A model generated the notes under the pieces. That model saw only the letters and a list, made by a program, of their open reading frames with translations. It was not told where the DNA came from and made no database searches. From Datnioides undecimradiatus (lineage: Eukaryota > Chordata > Actinopteri > Lobotiformes > Datnioididae), in assembly GCA_008933995.1 (NCBI GenBank), contig WARS01000031.1:896001-960000 (forward strand): a stretch of DNA of 64,000 nt, read 5' to 3'. Shown in pieces: positions 50,226 to 63,500 of this stretch; the first letter of the stretch is position 1, and each line of letters begins with the position of its first letter. Position numbers and translations under genes: made by a program.

Positions 50226-53200
50226 CTCATAAAAGCAGATTAATATGCTGTTTAAATCCAGTTATCTTAGATTGTTATTCAGTATCATTGTATTTTGTGA
50301 AACAGTGGCCCCTCACTAAACTTAATCATGCTTAGCATAAGGTCTGGAGAATTAATACCCCTAGATATTGATTTAAAGACACACTTGACCCACCCAAATG
50401 TCCTGTTACTGTTTTCATGAATTAAGCTCCAGTTATTACTGCTGCATATGTATTCATCACAGCCGTCCCAAAATAACCCAAGCCTAATTATTCTGCCACC
50501 AGTGACTGATGTTCGCTATGAAGATATCCTTTTCTACAAGCAGTAATCCTGTTGTACTGCCCAAAGTACAATGTTTGGACAAAGCAGCAGAGACAATAAA
50601 ATGAGGGTTTTGCATGATGATGGTTTTGAAAAGGATTGTATGTTCCCTGATGATTGGCACCTTATCTGCAGATGAAAAAGATTAGTGCTTATTATTATAC
50701 ATATAATCTTGAAACAATTAATGATTACAAAAATGGCAGTTTTGCACTTACAGTTTATTATACATGATAGTGCCATGTGAATTAAGCCTGCTATAATCAA
50801 TAATTTTGCAATGACAATGTATCAGATCACAACATGGAAACAATGTGAAAATATAAAAGGAGTCTCTGGTTGTGTTGAACCAGAGAATTATCACCTGTAT
50901 CTGCAGCCCTCGTCAGTTTTACTGAGCTTTAGAGTGAGTTTCAGCTCAGCTGTAACTTTGCTCTTTTGGTTTACTATCACCACTTATTTCCGGCCACAGC
51001 AGGCGACAGTTTTCAGTGAAAAAGCTTTAAAAACATCCATTCTATGCTAGCTGCTCAGAACCAAATAACAGACAGACACAGTCAGCGATTAGCTGGTGAG
51101 CATTTAGCAGCTATTTGCATCATAAGTTAGTGGAGACCAAAGATGGACCTACAAAAAGGGAATTCATCAAGTAGACACAAACACAGCTCTGAATAAGGTA
51201 CCATGTTTCTCAGTAACTGTGGGGTGTCTAGATATAATATGTATTTACCATATCAACTTAATAATTGATAATATATCAATGTTAGGGTCACAAATTCTCT
51301 GTTCCCAAAAAGTCGAGCCAAAAAAATTAGTTATAACATTTTTAGATATTCAATTCAAGCAATAATGTGTGAGCTATGATTTTTCAAAAATCAAAACAAC
51401 AGCAATCGATTGTAAGAAATAAAAGTATCGTTTATCCACAGCTAACCAAGCCGACACTGGTAAATGTAAATCAGCACGTAACTGTAATGTCACTTGGTGA
51501 CATACATTATCCGCGGCCTTAAAGCCATTTGCCAGACCAGTGAAACAGAAAGACGCTGATATCTAACTACAAGAAGGAACATGCCTTTCAACTCAAATGC
51601 ACGGCTTACTAGAGAGAAAGACATCAGATATGGCACAAGCCTAAAAAATTCCACCGATAACCTTCACACTGCAATGCCCCTGAATAAATGTCAAATACTA
51701 TCTGCTGTTTGCTCAGTGGAACCATTGCATCCAATCTGCCCAAATGGAAGTGAAGAGCTGTGAGAAATAAATCCTGAAATCACAATGCGTGACATTTTTA
51801 AAGTGTAGACAAGACAAAACATTGGTTTATTTCTTCATTTTAGTCAGGTTCTGTAATTGTAGGAGTTGGTACGCTGTGTAAAGTGCACAGGAACATACAG
51901 TATTTTGATCATTTACCAAAAAAAAAAGCCAGATTGTTATCTTCCAACTCAGTCTGTGTGTATGTAAAAGAAAGAACGAGAGATAAATAAGAACCGTGTT
52001 ATAACACATAGGTATCAGGATCAGTATGACGAGCACAGGATTGCTTAGCCACGGACACGGACAGTCTGATCTATGAATATTCCATTTGGGAAAGCTGAAA
52101 TTGCCCTTTTTCCCATGGAGGACTCCAGCAGCTTATAATGAATCTGAGGTCATATCTGCATCTGCTTTTATCAAGGACAGGAATATCAGTGTGTTTGAGG
52201 CAATGTATGCAGGACAAGAGATCAAACCGTGAAGGTGTGCTCTTTGGCCCGGCTCACAGTACTGCTTTCACTGATGCAGCCAATATACATTCAGGCAATG
52301 GCGATCAAAAAGCTTTTACATAATGTTTGAGTGCAGATATTTTCTTTTTTGTCCTCTGTATTTTAATGCAGGAGCTTAATTATACACAGATAAAATGAGG
52401 AACATAGTTTTAGACAAATTGCTGCAAAAGGAACCAGCAAGGGGCCTTGAGAATTATTTTTTTTACTTAAATCTGGACAAATGATTACTTGTCAAGTATA
52501 AATAATATATTTTCATTAAAAGCTTGCTCTTTGTTTTGACTGTTTTGTCTATACTTTTTTACTTTCAGTGCAATCCCTTTGGGCATTTATGCCCTAATGT
52601 CAAGTCCCTGTAATTACTTTTTTGAAATAAAAATGGAGAATGGAACTTAACCTCCGATACTGCTCTTCCCACACTTTCTCTACAAGATTGTCAACATTTC
52701 ATCTAAAAAAAACATGCAAATTAATCACTGCATTGTCAATTTAGAGGTACTGGAACTACATGTCCTTTGAACACATAGTGTCTCTTAATTCATTATGCAG
52801 ATGCAATGCGTAGTGACATTTGTGACATTTTGATGAAAGTTATCTTTCACTAAAACACATTTGTGAGCACACGTCATCCAAATATTTTCTCTTTTTAAAA
52901 CTTGCACAGGTTCTTCCCAGTGCCGTGCCTGTGTGGGCAGATTTCCTCAGCAGTACTATATTTGAGGTCTGGTTCACGCTTGTGGTAAGAGATGACTGGA
53001 GACTGTACGTATCATACCTCTCTATATGTCATGTTTGAACAAAACCAATCATCCATAATGCTACTACTGATTAAACAGTAGCGTTGACTTCACACTGTAG
53101 CTTTTTCTTTAGGGACTTTACTTATATTAACATTAAAAAGTGGTTAAATTGTGCATTTGATCCTCAACAAGGGAAATATAGAATGAGGTGATGACATAAA

Positions 53201-54882
53201 GGTCTCAGATGTAGTAACAATATTGCAGCTATTCTTTCCTTGCCCAGCCATGCTTGCCTCAACCTTTAAACCAGACTGTGTCACTGTGAATTTTGGATCC
53301 AAGGTGTTGCAGTTCTCTCTAACACAGCCCTGTGCCCCTCATTAAATACGATAACCTTTGATTTTAAGCCAGGACCCTCAGATCTGTACACCATCACTGC
53401 TATCTGCTTATAGTCAGCTTCAAGGTGTTTGGCTGATTGGAGGTGAGGAAGCACAGGGGTAGGTAACTTTAGAAGAGGGCTTTTGATGATGATGATGCCT
53501 TGCACACAGAGTCTTGTGTTGGTTTACTTTTTTTTTTTTTTACAGCTAATTACAGCAAGCATGGAAATTCTTTGTTGGTCCTTAAAGAAAACCCATCACA
53601 GCAAAGTTAAAAACAGTTTTTAAACAGTTAATATAACCGTCTTAAAAAAGTGATTAGTGGCATAAAAAAACATGTACATCCATTCACTTTGTCAGTACTT
53701 TATTTTCTATAGGCTGCAGAGATCATCTATGGTTTTATTTTATATGTTTCACAGTGTAAGTGTCCACGTTCAAGCCTCAGTCAGAGTCATGCAATGGATG
53801 CTAATTGGTGTCACACCAGGAGACCACTACACTCCCAAACTTTGGAATTAATAATTTGGCAACCACTAAGATTTAGCTCAGATTAAACTTTTTTTTAATG
53901 AACTTGTTTAAAGCTCCAATAGTTTCCAGCCTCTGGGTAAGTTGTAGACAGTTTTGCCCTCAAAGAACTGGACTACAACCACACATCCTGTCTAAATGCT
54001 ACACAGTCCTAAGTCAAAAGTAGAGTGTCCACATTATGCATTTGTGTGTGTGGAGCAGGAAAAGCCAAACTCAGGAGCATGCATGGTTGTATTTGAGTTC
54101 ACTTGTGCAGGTGAGATTAACATTTAATGATAGGTGTGTGTCTAACAGCATCAGGACTGCCACAAATCCATATCCAAGCCTCTGAGCGAACAGTGAAACA
54201 TGAAATCACACAGTTAAATGAACCTCAATCATCTCACTCATTTTTTTAATGAGAGATAAATATTGTTTTTATTCTATTTTTGCTATGCTAGAAGATACAT
54301 TGTTGTTGCCAATTTTATGTGACACCGTTGTATTATACAGTTTGCATTTTCCAGTCTTTCAGTTTCCAGAATAAAGAAAAGCCTTGATTGTAAATAAAAA
54401 GTCTTTTACAGTATTTTCACAACATTCTATTGTCTTTGTATTTTTCTGTTAAATTGTACATGTGAGGCTTCTTCCTCATTCACAAAGTGGCTCTTTATAT
54501 GGGTATACCTGCCCTATGAGCATCATTTGTTTTTACCTTACCCACTCCTTAAATGCCAAAAGGTCAAAGGTTGTAGGATGACAAGTTGCCAAAACCATTC
54601 TGGTAAACAAGCCTGTGTGAATTAAAGTGGCTTGAATTTACAGGCACCAAAACAGGCTAAAAGCTGTTTTGGTACCAGAAATACCATTGTGAGACAGCCA
54701 GAGATGGTTAGATTTTTTTTTTTTTTTTCCAAAGTTGATCTTAAAAACCTTGTTATGCAGAAAAGTCAGCAGCTTTCACCGTCAACATCCCCATTCTGCT
54801 AAAGGAGACAGATGAACCTTTAAAGACAGTGTGCACTGCGAGGACACCAAAAACCTAAAAGAAGATCTTTGTAGTAAGAAGA

Positions 54883-54884
<2 letters not shown>

Positions 54885-54914
<30 letters not shown>
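54885..54914. repeat. (GT)n microsatellite, 15 units
   Basis: A pure 30-bp GT run. Confidence 0.97.
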
Positions 54915-54917
<3 letters not shown>

Positions 54918-55782
54918 AAATAATATAGGAAAGAAATGATAAAAACTGCAGAAACCTCAGGCAAAATGAATTCATTTTTTCTAAAAATCAAAAGTAGTAA
55001 AAATAAATCCATCCATTGTTCCTCTATAAATGTGGTCAATGACTTTTCAGCAGGTATATTGTTGACTGGTGGAGCATTGAACTTAACAAATAAAGTGACA
55101 AAAATGGTGTTATAATGTGTTTTATTAAAGTGTTTATTAAGCGGGGGGGCATTGCTGTTTTTCAAAAGCATTGTCAAATTCCTTGTCAGATCCATGCCCT
55201 GATGTGAACATAACAACAAAAAAATAATGTCATGTTTTTGAAACATGTTCCTTTGCCGAGGCTCAAAGCAAAAATATTGACAAAGACTACAGAAAACCTT
55301 TTTAGCACACAAAAACACAGCTGTTACACAGCTTACGTTTCAACATAAATCGCTGCTAAGGCTCTTGGTCTCATTAAGGGGCAACTCCTGTTATGTTGTT
55401 CAGCCTTGTTAGCTATAGTTGCCATTTGAAGTGCCATTCAGTGCCCTGGGGTTCTCTGTGCCTTGACTAGTCAGTTTCTTCTCAAGGGCTAGCAGGATTT
55501 AAACACCCGCTGTGTTTAAGAGTCGCCGCAGTGATATTTCAGAACTAGCTGGCTGGGGACAAAAAGGTAATTTGTGGTTATTTGCTTAATGTATTTGTTG
55601 GTACTGCTATGAGAAGATGTGAGCAGAAACAGATAGATGTTGCGTTTTACTGTTTGAATTTTCTAGCGTTTATTCATGGCAGTCTAAGTCTAATGTTAAC
55701 CTGTCGAGAGTGAAAACGGAGTGTGTTCCATATTATTTTTTTTTCTGAACATGCCAAGAGATGTTTGGCACCAACAATCATA

Positions 55783-55819
55783 AAACCAGTGGTGTTTATA
55801 TCATAAATACCACTGGTTT
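55783..55819. repeat. Near-perfect hairpin, 17-bp arms, 3-nt loop
   Basis: AAACCAGTGGTGTTTAT is followed by a 3-nt loop and ATAAATACCACTGGTTT. Sixteen of 17 positions pair, and the odd one is a G-T wobble in RNA. The stem is too short for a standard microRNA precursor and has no adjacent poly-T typical of Pol III genes. It could be a cruciform, an RNA hairpin or a chance inverted repeat from a tiny transposon. Confidence 0.85.
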
Positions 55820-57314
55820 CATCATTTTTTTCAATCTGATGGTCTCAAATGAAGAGTAGATTTGCAACCAGTTCCAATCCTTCCTGCAGGCTTCTCTTGA
55901 CCCCTTTCTTTCTGTTCTCCTCAGTCACTTCTCTCTCACACACACAAACACACGCATATCTTGACAATGACTGTGTCGTGCAAAGTTCCTTGATTCCTCT
56001 GAGATATGTGGCCTGACTAATATAAAAAGTTGTCAGGGATAAGTGGAGAGAATTCCTTGTGTGAATGCCACTTCAATGTGTTTTCTCTGCACCTTAGGGG
56101 CCTTGTATTTGCACTGGCGATGGCAGAAGGTCATAGTTCAGTCTGATTTAAGTGTGAGCACTGTATGTTTGGCGAGAATGGTTTGGGTAAAATGAACTAT
56201 GAGTAGGCGTGGGCTGGCATCAATCATGCACATCAAATCAGCTGCATTCATTCCTCTAAAAAGCAAGGTTCTACTCTCCTTTGCTTGTGTTAGAGCAAGT
56301 GGTACCATAAAAATCAACCAAGTGGGTGCAGGCTCAAGAAAAATCTGCTTTCCACCGATGAAATTGATACTTCCCCAGTGCAAGGTCACTGCAGTTGATT
56401 TGCACCAGCATGAAAATGGGCCCCAAGATATTTTATGGGACAGTGTTCTGCACACAATATAGCCTGAGAGGCTTTAAGATGTCACTGCATTTGAATTACA
56501 TTTCCTTTCATCATGAGTCTGAATGCTCCCTGCGCTGTAATATACAAAATAGAAATTTGAGAAAATATAACAAATGCTGATCACACCCTTGTGTGCTTAC
56601 ACTTAGTGTTAGCGCTTGTACTTGCAACAGATTTCAGGGTATTTGGAGTTCTTGTATCATACAGTTGTATTAGTCTATTATTGGTTTCCCCAGCTTGGCT
56701 GCCCTTTTAAACCAAGCTTGTGGCATGGCCGTAGAGAGAGCAATGTCTATTGGTTGCTTGGCTCATGTCTTTGATCCAGAGTGAAACATCTAAGCAATTA
56801 TTTGGTTGTTTTACATAAAATGTGTTACAGACATGTAGGTTTGATATTTTATGGTCTGATTGAAATATTTTGACAGCTGTTGCATGGATTGCCATTAAAA
56901 ATGGTCCATTTCATGTTTTCAGAGGATAAAACTTTAATAACTTTGTTGTTATGAACTAAGTTTGCACCTAGCATCATCTTTGTTATGAAATTTTAAGTTT
57001 GTCCAGTGTAGTCAACATTACATGCCATTCATTAAAGTGTAAGAATTCTAGCATGCTGACAATAACATGTAGCTAAAATCATGGCTATGCCTCAGTGAAG
57101 CCAACAGACCAAGCAGCTAGCATTGCACTCGACTCTGTCTCATCGATTGTTTATTTCATAAACATAATTTTGGTTCCTTAATTAATCCCATCATTAACAC
57201 ACACTTCTTGTCTTTTCTCCCCATAGACTTCACATTTGACAAGAAATGGTATGGGTGGAAAAATTGCATTTACCAATTAAACAATGTTTATTTCCATTCT
57301 TTTTACTGTTGCAG

Positions 57315-57538
57315 CACCCTTGCTTTTGAGCAGTGCTCCATATTGGCTTGGAAAAGCATCACAGCCACATCATCCCTTCTTTATTTGCCAGGCTTCCTGT
57401 CAGCAACTGGCTGTTACCTACTGGAGCAGCCACCTGGACAGGCCCCTTAGGCTAACAGATATGTCAGCTTTCTCCTTGGCTGCAGTTGACTTCCCCTCAC
57501 CTGGCCTGTGACTGTAGCCAACTGATCTTTGGCTTGAG
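57315..57538 (+). other. Exon-like segment with strong splice sites, probably non-coding
   Basis: The segment is preceded by a polypyrimidine acceptor (TTTCCATTCTTTTTACTGTTGCAG read up to 57,314) and followed by a near-consensus donor GAG|GTAAGC at 57,536-57,544. The 224 bp between has higher GC than its surroundings. One frame stays open for about 65 codons (from LLLSSAPYWLGKAS to FPSPGL) and then stops before the donor; the others stop earlier, so a coding internal exon is unlikely. It could be an exon of a long non-coding RNA or a 5' UTR exon. No partner exon is identified. Confidence 0.35.
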
Positions 57539-60500
57539 GTAAGCAAGGGGAGAAGGAAGTGAAAGAAAGGAATTGAAGGCAAAATAAGGGAGGATGAAAA
57601 GGAGAAAGACGTTATAGGGAGAAAACTGCAGTGAGAGACTAAGCAGCAAATGTAAAGGGGTGTGGGTGGGGGGGTGGGGGGACTGGGACTGGGCCTTGAT
57701 CCAGCTTGGACATCTTGTCGCACCTGTAGCATCGTCTGTCTGGCAAGCACAAGTGAAGAGAGTAAGGGGGTAGCCATCTGCTCCATCATGCCCTTCTTCA
57801 GTGTGCTGCCATGGGGATTTTCTTGTCCAGCCAAATGTACAGCAAAGGCCTCGCCGATGGACAACAGCTCCCACCCTCCAGCTGTGCATCCCTCCTGAGC
57901 TGATTAATTTGTTGATTTTTCAAATTAACATCATCTGGCTATTGCTAACATATGTGTTGATCCAAGTCATGGTGACTAAGGAAGGGTTAAAGACAGATTA
58001 TTAATGACAAACCTCGCCAAGGAGGCAATGCTAAATGTGCCTGAAAGAAGCTTGTCAAGAAAAATAATCTCCCAGTTTCCATTTTATGGAAATATGAGGA
58101 TCAGAGCTGACCACCCACTGCACAGTTTAAGGCACTGATATATTATTGAAAAATTTGTAAAATGTTGCTGTGGCGAAGAAACTGACAGTCTACTGCAGCG
58201 TTTCTGTGTGGTTTTTACAGAATTTGAGGATAGAGCGACATCCTGATCAAAGCGCCAAAAGTCTCTGTCTGGGGTATTAGTAGCACTTCACTGGATGAAG
58301 AATCCATCCAGGATTCATTGTGAATATTAATGATTCACCACATATACTGTCTAGTACGTGTCATCCATGTTGCTACACCTATCAGGCACACGAGAAAATG
58401 TAAGACAGAACCATTAGTAATCATCAATATTTCATCATGCATCAACCCACAGAGGATGTTAAGTGTGTGTGTGTGGGGAGTGTGTGTTACCAGATGTGGC
58501 CCCATTGGAGAGTTACCCTTCGTTTGGTTTCAGAGGGTAAAACTGCCCGAAAAATACCAGAGCTTATGAAAATGATCCAATGGCATTTGATGCATATATC
58601 CAGTCAAACCAGTGTACCATTTATGGTTTCCAGGACCTTGTTGGTTTGCAGTGTGCAGTGATGTTATTTAGTGGGTTCAGATAAGCCAACTGACTGAGGG
58701 CTGAATCCAAGTCATCTAATCAGCTTTGAAATACAACTTTGAGGATTATGGAATTGTTGCATCTATAGAACTGTATATGCATTTGTAATTTGATTCAGTA
58801 ACTCATAGGCCTTCTTATCCAATCAGATGGAGTGTAAGATGAAAGCAAATGTGTTCCACACCATCCAATGGTACAGTTTTATAGTGAGCAATGAATTTGC
58901 CAGTAAACTAAAGCTTTATTAACAGTGCTTCAGTAATTGGAAGTGAATGAAGTACTGAGGAATTTTGTGGTTTGTCCCATGTTGCATGAATTCAAACCTT
59001 TCTGAATTTAAACACATATATGTGTCAAATGTTTAATGGATATGCGCTTGAAATGTAATTTTGCTTGAGTGGTTAAATGTAAAGTTATTGCACTTTCAAA
59101 AATCAATCCTCTTTAACATGGTGGTTGCAGAACAAAGCATTGCAATGAACTTGGCTTTGATATAATAGGTTCCACTCAATAAATAAATATGTATCTCTCT
59201 CTCTCTATATATATATATATAGTGTTCCTGTTCCTGCTGCAGTATTGGCACAGCTATTAGTTTACCCTCCATTCAGTCTGTCAGGGTCCTTTATTGTGGC
59301 TGTTACACTTGGATGTATCAACTTATTTAGCTTTTCTGTGCACAGAATCACCATGGTGATGAACAGCACGGTCAACAGCATATCAGTCAAAATTAGTGTG
59401 TATGAGAGACTGGAAAAATATATTTGTGTGCTGTCACATTTAGACCAGATAGGACCAGTGCAACTGATTTGAAATGATTTCTAATGTTCTCATTTACCAG
59501 AGTTGTTATACTTCTCTGTAACAAAAAAGTTTTATTAAAACTGTATAGTTAGATAAAGCAGTCTAAATATTTAACATTTTCTTTTCAAAGAATAATGCAG
59601 ATTAATTTGACTAATTTTATACTCGATAGTGTTGTTTCTGTATGGTACAAATTGATAAAAATGATCAAAATAACATACATATCTTTTAATTACACAGCAC
59701 AAAAAGCTTTTAAAGCTGTTACAGACTGGTCTACTTCTTATATTGCACATGCATATCATTATTAATTACTTGGGATAGAAAAAAAGTAGCTCATTGCATG
59801 GTTGTTGAAGAATTGAAATGGTTGATGAAGAATTGAACATATTTAGTGTTGAATTGATTGAGGTTTGAGATTTATTATGTGTTTTGTTTATTTGTTACAT
59901 TTATTGCTTATATACTGAATATGTTGCTATTTACATAACTGACATCATGGGTTGCCTGTTGAGATGCCATGGCCCAAAATATGACATCAAGTCAGTGGAA
60001 TGGGAAATAGCCTGTGGATAAAACACATAGGAATAGGTATGTGGCCAGAAACACTAAGAAAAGGAACAAATTCACATTTTTGGCGACTGCATCAGCTAAA
60101 TCATGTTATCAGATGTGACAGAAATGCTGCAGGCAAAGCTCAATAGAGGGCAACACCAGAAAGTGTGTCGTGCTCTTTTTTTTTCCCAGTGTCCCCAAAA
60201 CAGGCAGGAGCTATAACTTGATCAAAATAAATTGATAATAGTGGGTAGGCTAGCCTGTCTCACTTGCAACTGAGAGAACTTACAGTGTAAATTGTTTTTT
60301 ATATCAAACAAATCTTCTTTACCAGCCAACAATATACTGGTTGAGAGAACACTTAACCAAGCATTTATCCATAGGGAACTTAAAAGGTGTGTCATTTTTA
60401 TCTATTTGCTGCCTTTCTGGAAGGTATTGTGGAGGTATGAGCCTGGGAGCTCTGTACAATATTGAAACAGATGAGATATGCCTCTTATTTATAGTCTGTG

Positions 60501-63500
60501 CAGCATGGACTTTTTTTTATTTCTTCTCTGTTTTACAGACACAGCGGTCTGAATGTTTTATCCAAAACTCAGGTCTTATCTAATCAAGATACCTAAAGTA
60601 AATCACAATATATTAGTATTAGGTTTTGAAAATAATATCACTCACAGTTAGCGTTCCTTGTAAAATGTAAAATATAGCAGTTTATACTGTAATATTGTTT
60701 ATACTGATTGAATGACCCACATCACATCAGAGCTGTGATGCATAAAGCCACTGCAGCTTACAGCCATGTGTCGTAGAATGACCAGTCAATGCATCTCAAA
60801 CCTGTGTTAAACTAAACACTCCTCTCAGTCACCGACAGTTCTTGACTGTGCTTTAAATTAATTGTAGCAGAATGACATTTGCAAATTTCTTCTCCTTTTA
60901 TGTCTGTGCAAAAGAATAAAAAATAGCTGTATGCATTTTTAGAAATGTATGAAGGCTTAATGTAATATATCTATAGCTATAGCTCCACAAAAATAAGTTT
61001 TTTCCTTCCTATTAAAGTAAACATCTCATTCCTATAACCCACGCTTTGTTTGATGTTGATTGATTTAGTTGTGTTATAAATTTATCCAAATTATATAATT
61101 ATGCGTCTGTGTATCTTCGTTGAGATTATGAAAGTGAAAAGAAAGAAAAATGAAAAAAGAAGAAAGAAGCACAGTTGCAGTCTTCCTGCAGCTTCTACCT
61201 TGCTCTCACGTCATTGTTCATGAAATGATTATTTGATGAAGCACTTTTTCCAGTAAAGTATTAATCATAGAGTATATATACAAGAGACAGTCATTTCAGA
61301 GGCAGTGTTTGAAAGTGTGAGTGTAAGTCATTTGTAAACCAGCATGGGACCAACTGACATAAAAACACGCCTATTATGAATCCCCTTTGAAAGTGTCCAA
61401 CTGTCACATGTTTCTTGAAAATAACTGGTCCCACAGCTCTTAGAGGAAGCCAAACCCATTAAGCATCCATCCACAGTCACAATAATACGTTTACATAGCT
61501 CCCTCTATCAAAGCTATTATTTTCTGTGCAGCACTGCAAATATTGTCACCTAAGCTAGACCAAGCCTGCTAAGGTAAACATAATGAACAATACCAAAACT
61601 GCTGCCTTTCTCCGTGAAATGGGTGGAGAACATGTGGGAAAAGGGTAAAGTAAAGTTCAGTGGAAATTAGACAGACTTACCTCTTTGAAAATGCATGACT
61701 TCCTGGGCCAACACATGAGATTAGACTGTATCTGGATGAGTTAAAATTGTGAATGATCCACTTGCTGATACATTTATAGAAAACTTGTTAATCATTTTTA
61801 TTCTAAAAAAAACTATTCAGCATTTTTATAAGTAACTGTCAGCCCACTTGGAAAAGTCATCTGCAATCTTTTAACTGTTTTACATAAAGAGTAATATGAG
61901 CAACTTTTCAGTTTGATCAAATCCAGTACAACAGCTCGTTTCGTAACTGAATTACTATTTATTTACTCTTTGTTAAGATCAAATCCACTTCTTCACCTCA
62001 CAATGAGATTATAGTTAGTGGAGAGCAGCCTGTTGTATATGGGCTGGTAGGACTGAAGGTAGCTGAAAGCTGAAAACACTGATGTTATTAACAAAGAAAA
62101 AAAATCAAATGGACAATAGCTTCTACTGTGCCAAATGGATATGCTATAGGATGATGGTTTAGTATTTATATAGTTAGCTCCAGAACTTGGAAGATATGTA
62201 ATTTCACACAATGACCCACCTGCTATCTCTGTTTTGCGTTTAACACTTCAATTTTATGCCTTACTTGTTTTCTCTTTGCATTTTCCGTACATCCTTTGCC
62301 ATGCATCCAGCCCCTGTCCTATCACCTAGCTTTCAGGATTTTGTCCCTTTAGGCTCTTCCTTCATTTCACCCTCCTTCACCTTTCCTTTATCTTTATTTT
62401 CAAAGTCTTTTTTGCTTCTCCCTCAGCTCTGCTCCGCATTTGATTTATCTGGCTTTTTTTGGCAGTTCCCCTCTCTCCATTTTCTCTTCTCTCCCTCTCT
62501 CTTCATGAAAGGTTTATAGAGTAGACAGGAGAGGCACATCTCGGGTGCTACTGATGGAAGAGACTGCAGGACATTAGCTTGATGATGTCAGAGCAATTTT
62601 TTCTCCCCACTCATGACTGAGAACAGTGTAAGACCTGATGTTCAATCTTTTCTTTTTCCATGCATCCTTTTCATTCTTGTTGGCATTTCCCTCCCCAGTC
62701 TCCTTCTTCAGTCTCCATCGCATTTCTCACCCTTTTGCCCTTTTTTAAATTTCCCAAATAATTACTGTCTATCTTTCTGTCCATGGTGGTCTCTCAAAAG
62801 GAGCCAATCACTATTACAGCAGAGATTAAGGTCCGGTGAAACCAGACTGACAACATATTCTGCAGAGATGCCATCATAACATTACAAAAACTAACTCTTG
62901 AGAACTGAGAAGCAACTTCACATCCCTTCCTTGAATGATACAAACAGGAAAAGGGAAAATACCTGTCCTCATCTCTTTCTAAGGAAATCTTTGGTACTTT
63001 TGACCTGAAGATGAAAAAACAGCAACGTCAATTGACTCATAGCCCTTACACTATGTTCTTTCAGGTTGTGTGGGTGAGCCCGGTCAATGTTCAGCTGTAT
63101 GAGGCAGAGGTGTGGAGAGGGCTCATGAGAGCAGTCCAGCTGTGTTGATTAGCACGGTTTGTGTTTTTTGGCTAATCAGCCTCTTTCAGGCAGTGGTATA
63201 CTGGACCTCAGATGGCTGCTGCACACAAGTATGGATGTCCACGCTAGGCATGTTGGATGTTGTTTTATAGAATGCTGGAGGTGTAGTTTGTTAACTGTGT
63301 TACAGTTCACTATTAGCTAGCAAAAGCTGGTACATTCACGTGACCTTAAGTCCGACATCCAGCTTTGAATCACTCTGACTCTCTATATTTGCTCAGTTTA
63401 CCCACTTTTCAACGTTGAAATTAAAATTCTTTCCTATCCACTTTCAATGAGTCAGGATACAGAACCTTTTTGCATCTTGACTTAAGCAGTGTGTGTGAGC

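Larger units (their letters stand above)
45515..57314. other. Gene-free stretch right of the transposon
   Basis: Nearly 12 kb without a supported exon or whole transposon. Simple repeats and one hairpin are listed separately. The blocks 51,370-51,540 and 52,050-52,330 resemble conserved regulatory DNA by composition. The 178-codon minus frame at 54,782-55,318 runs through a GT microsatellite and has no recognisable domain. Confidence 0.45.

Noticed and set aside
54782-55318. 178-codon minus-strand open frame
   Set aside because: It crosses a GT microsatellite, has low-complexity composition and no family signature.
62256-62879. Two open frames of 87-88 codons
   Set aside because: They follow from pyrimidine-rich DNA with few stop codons.
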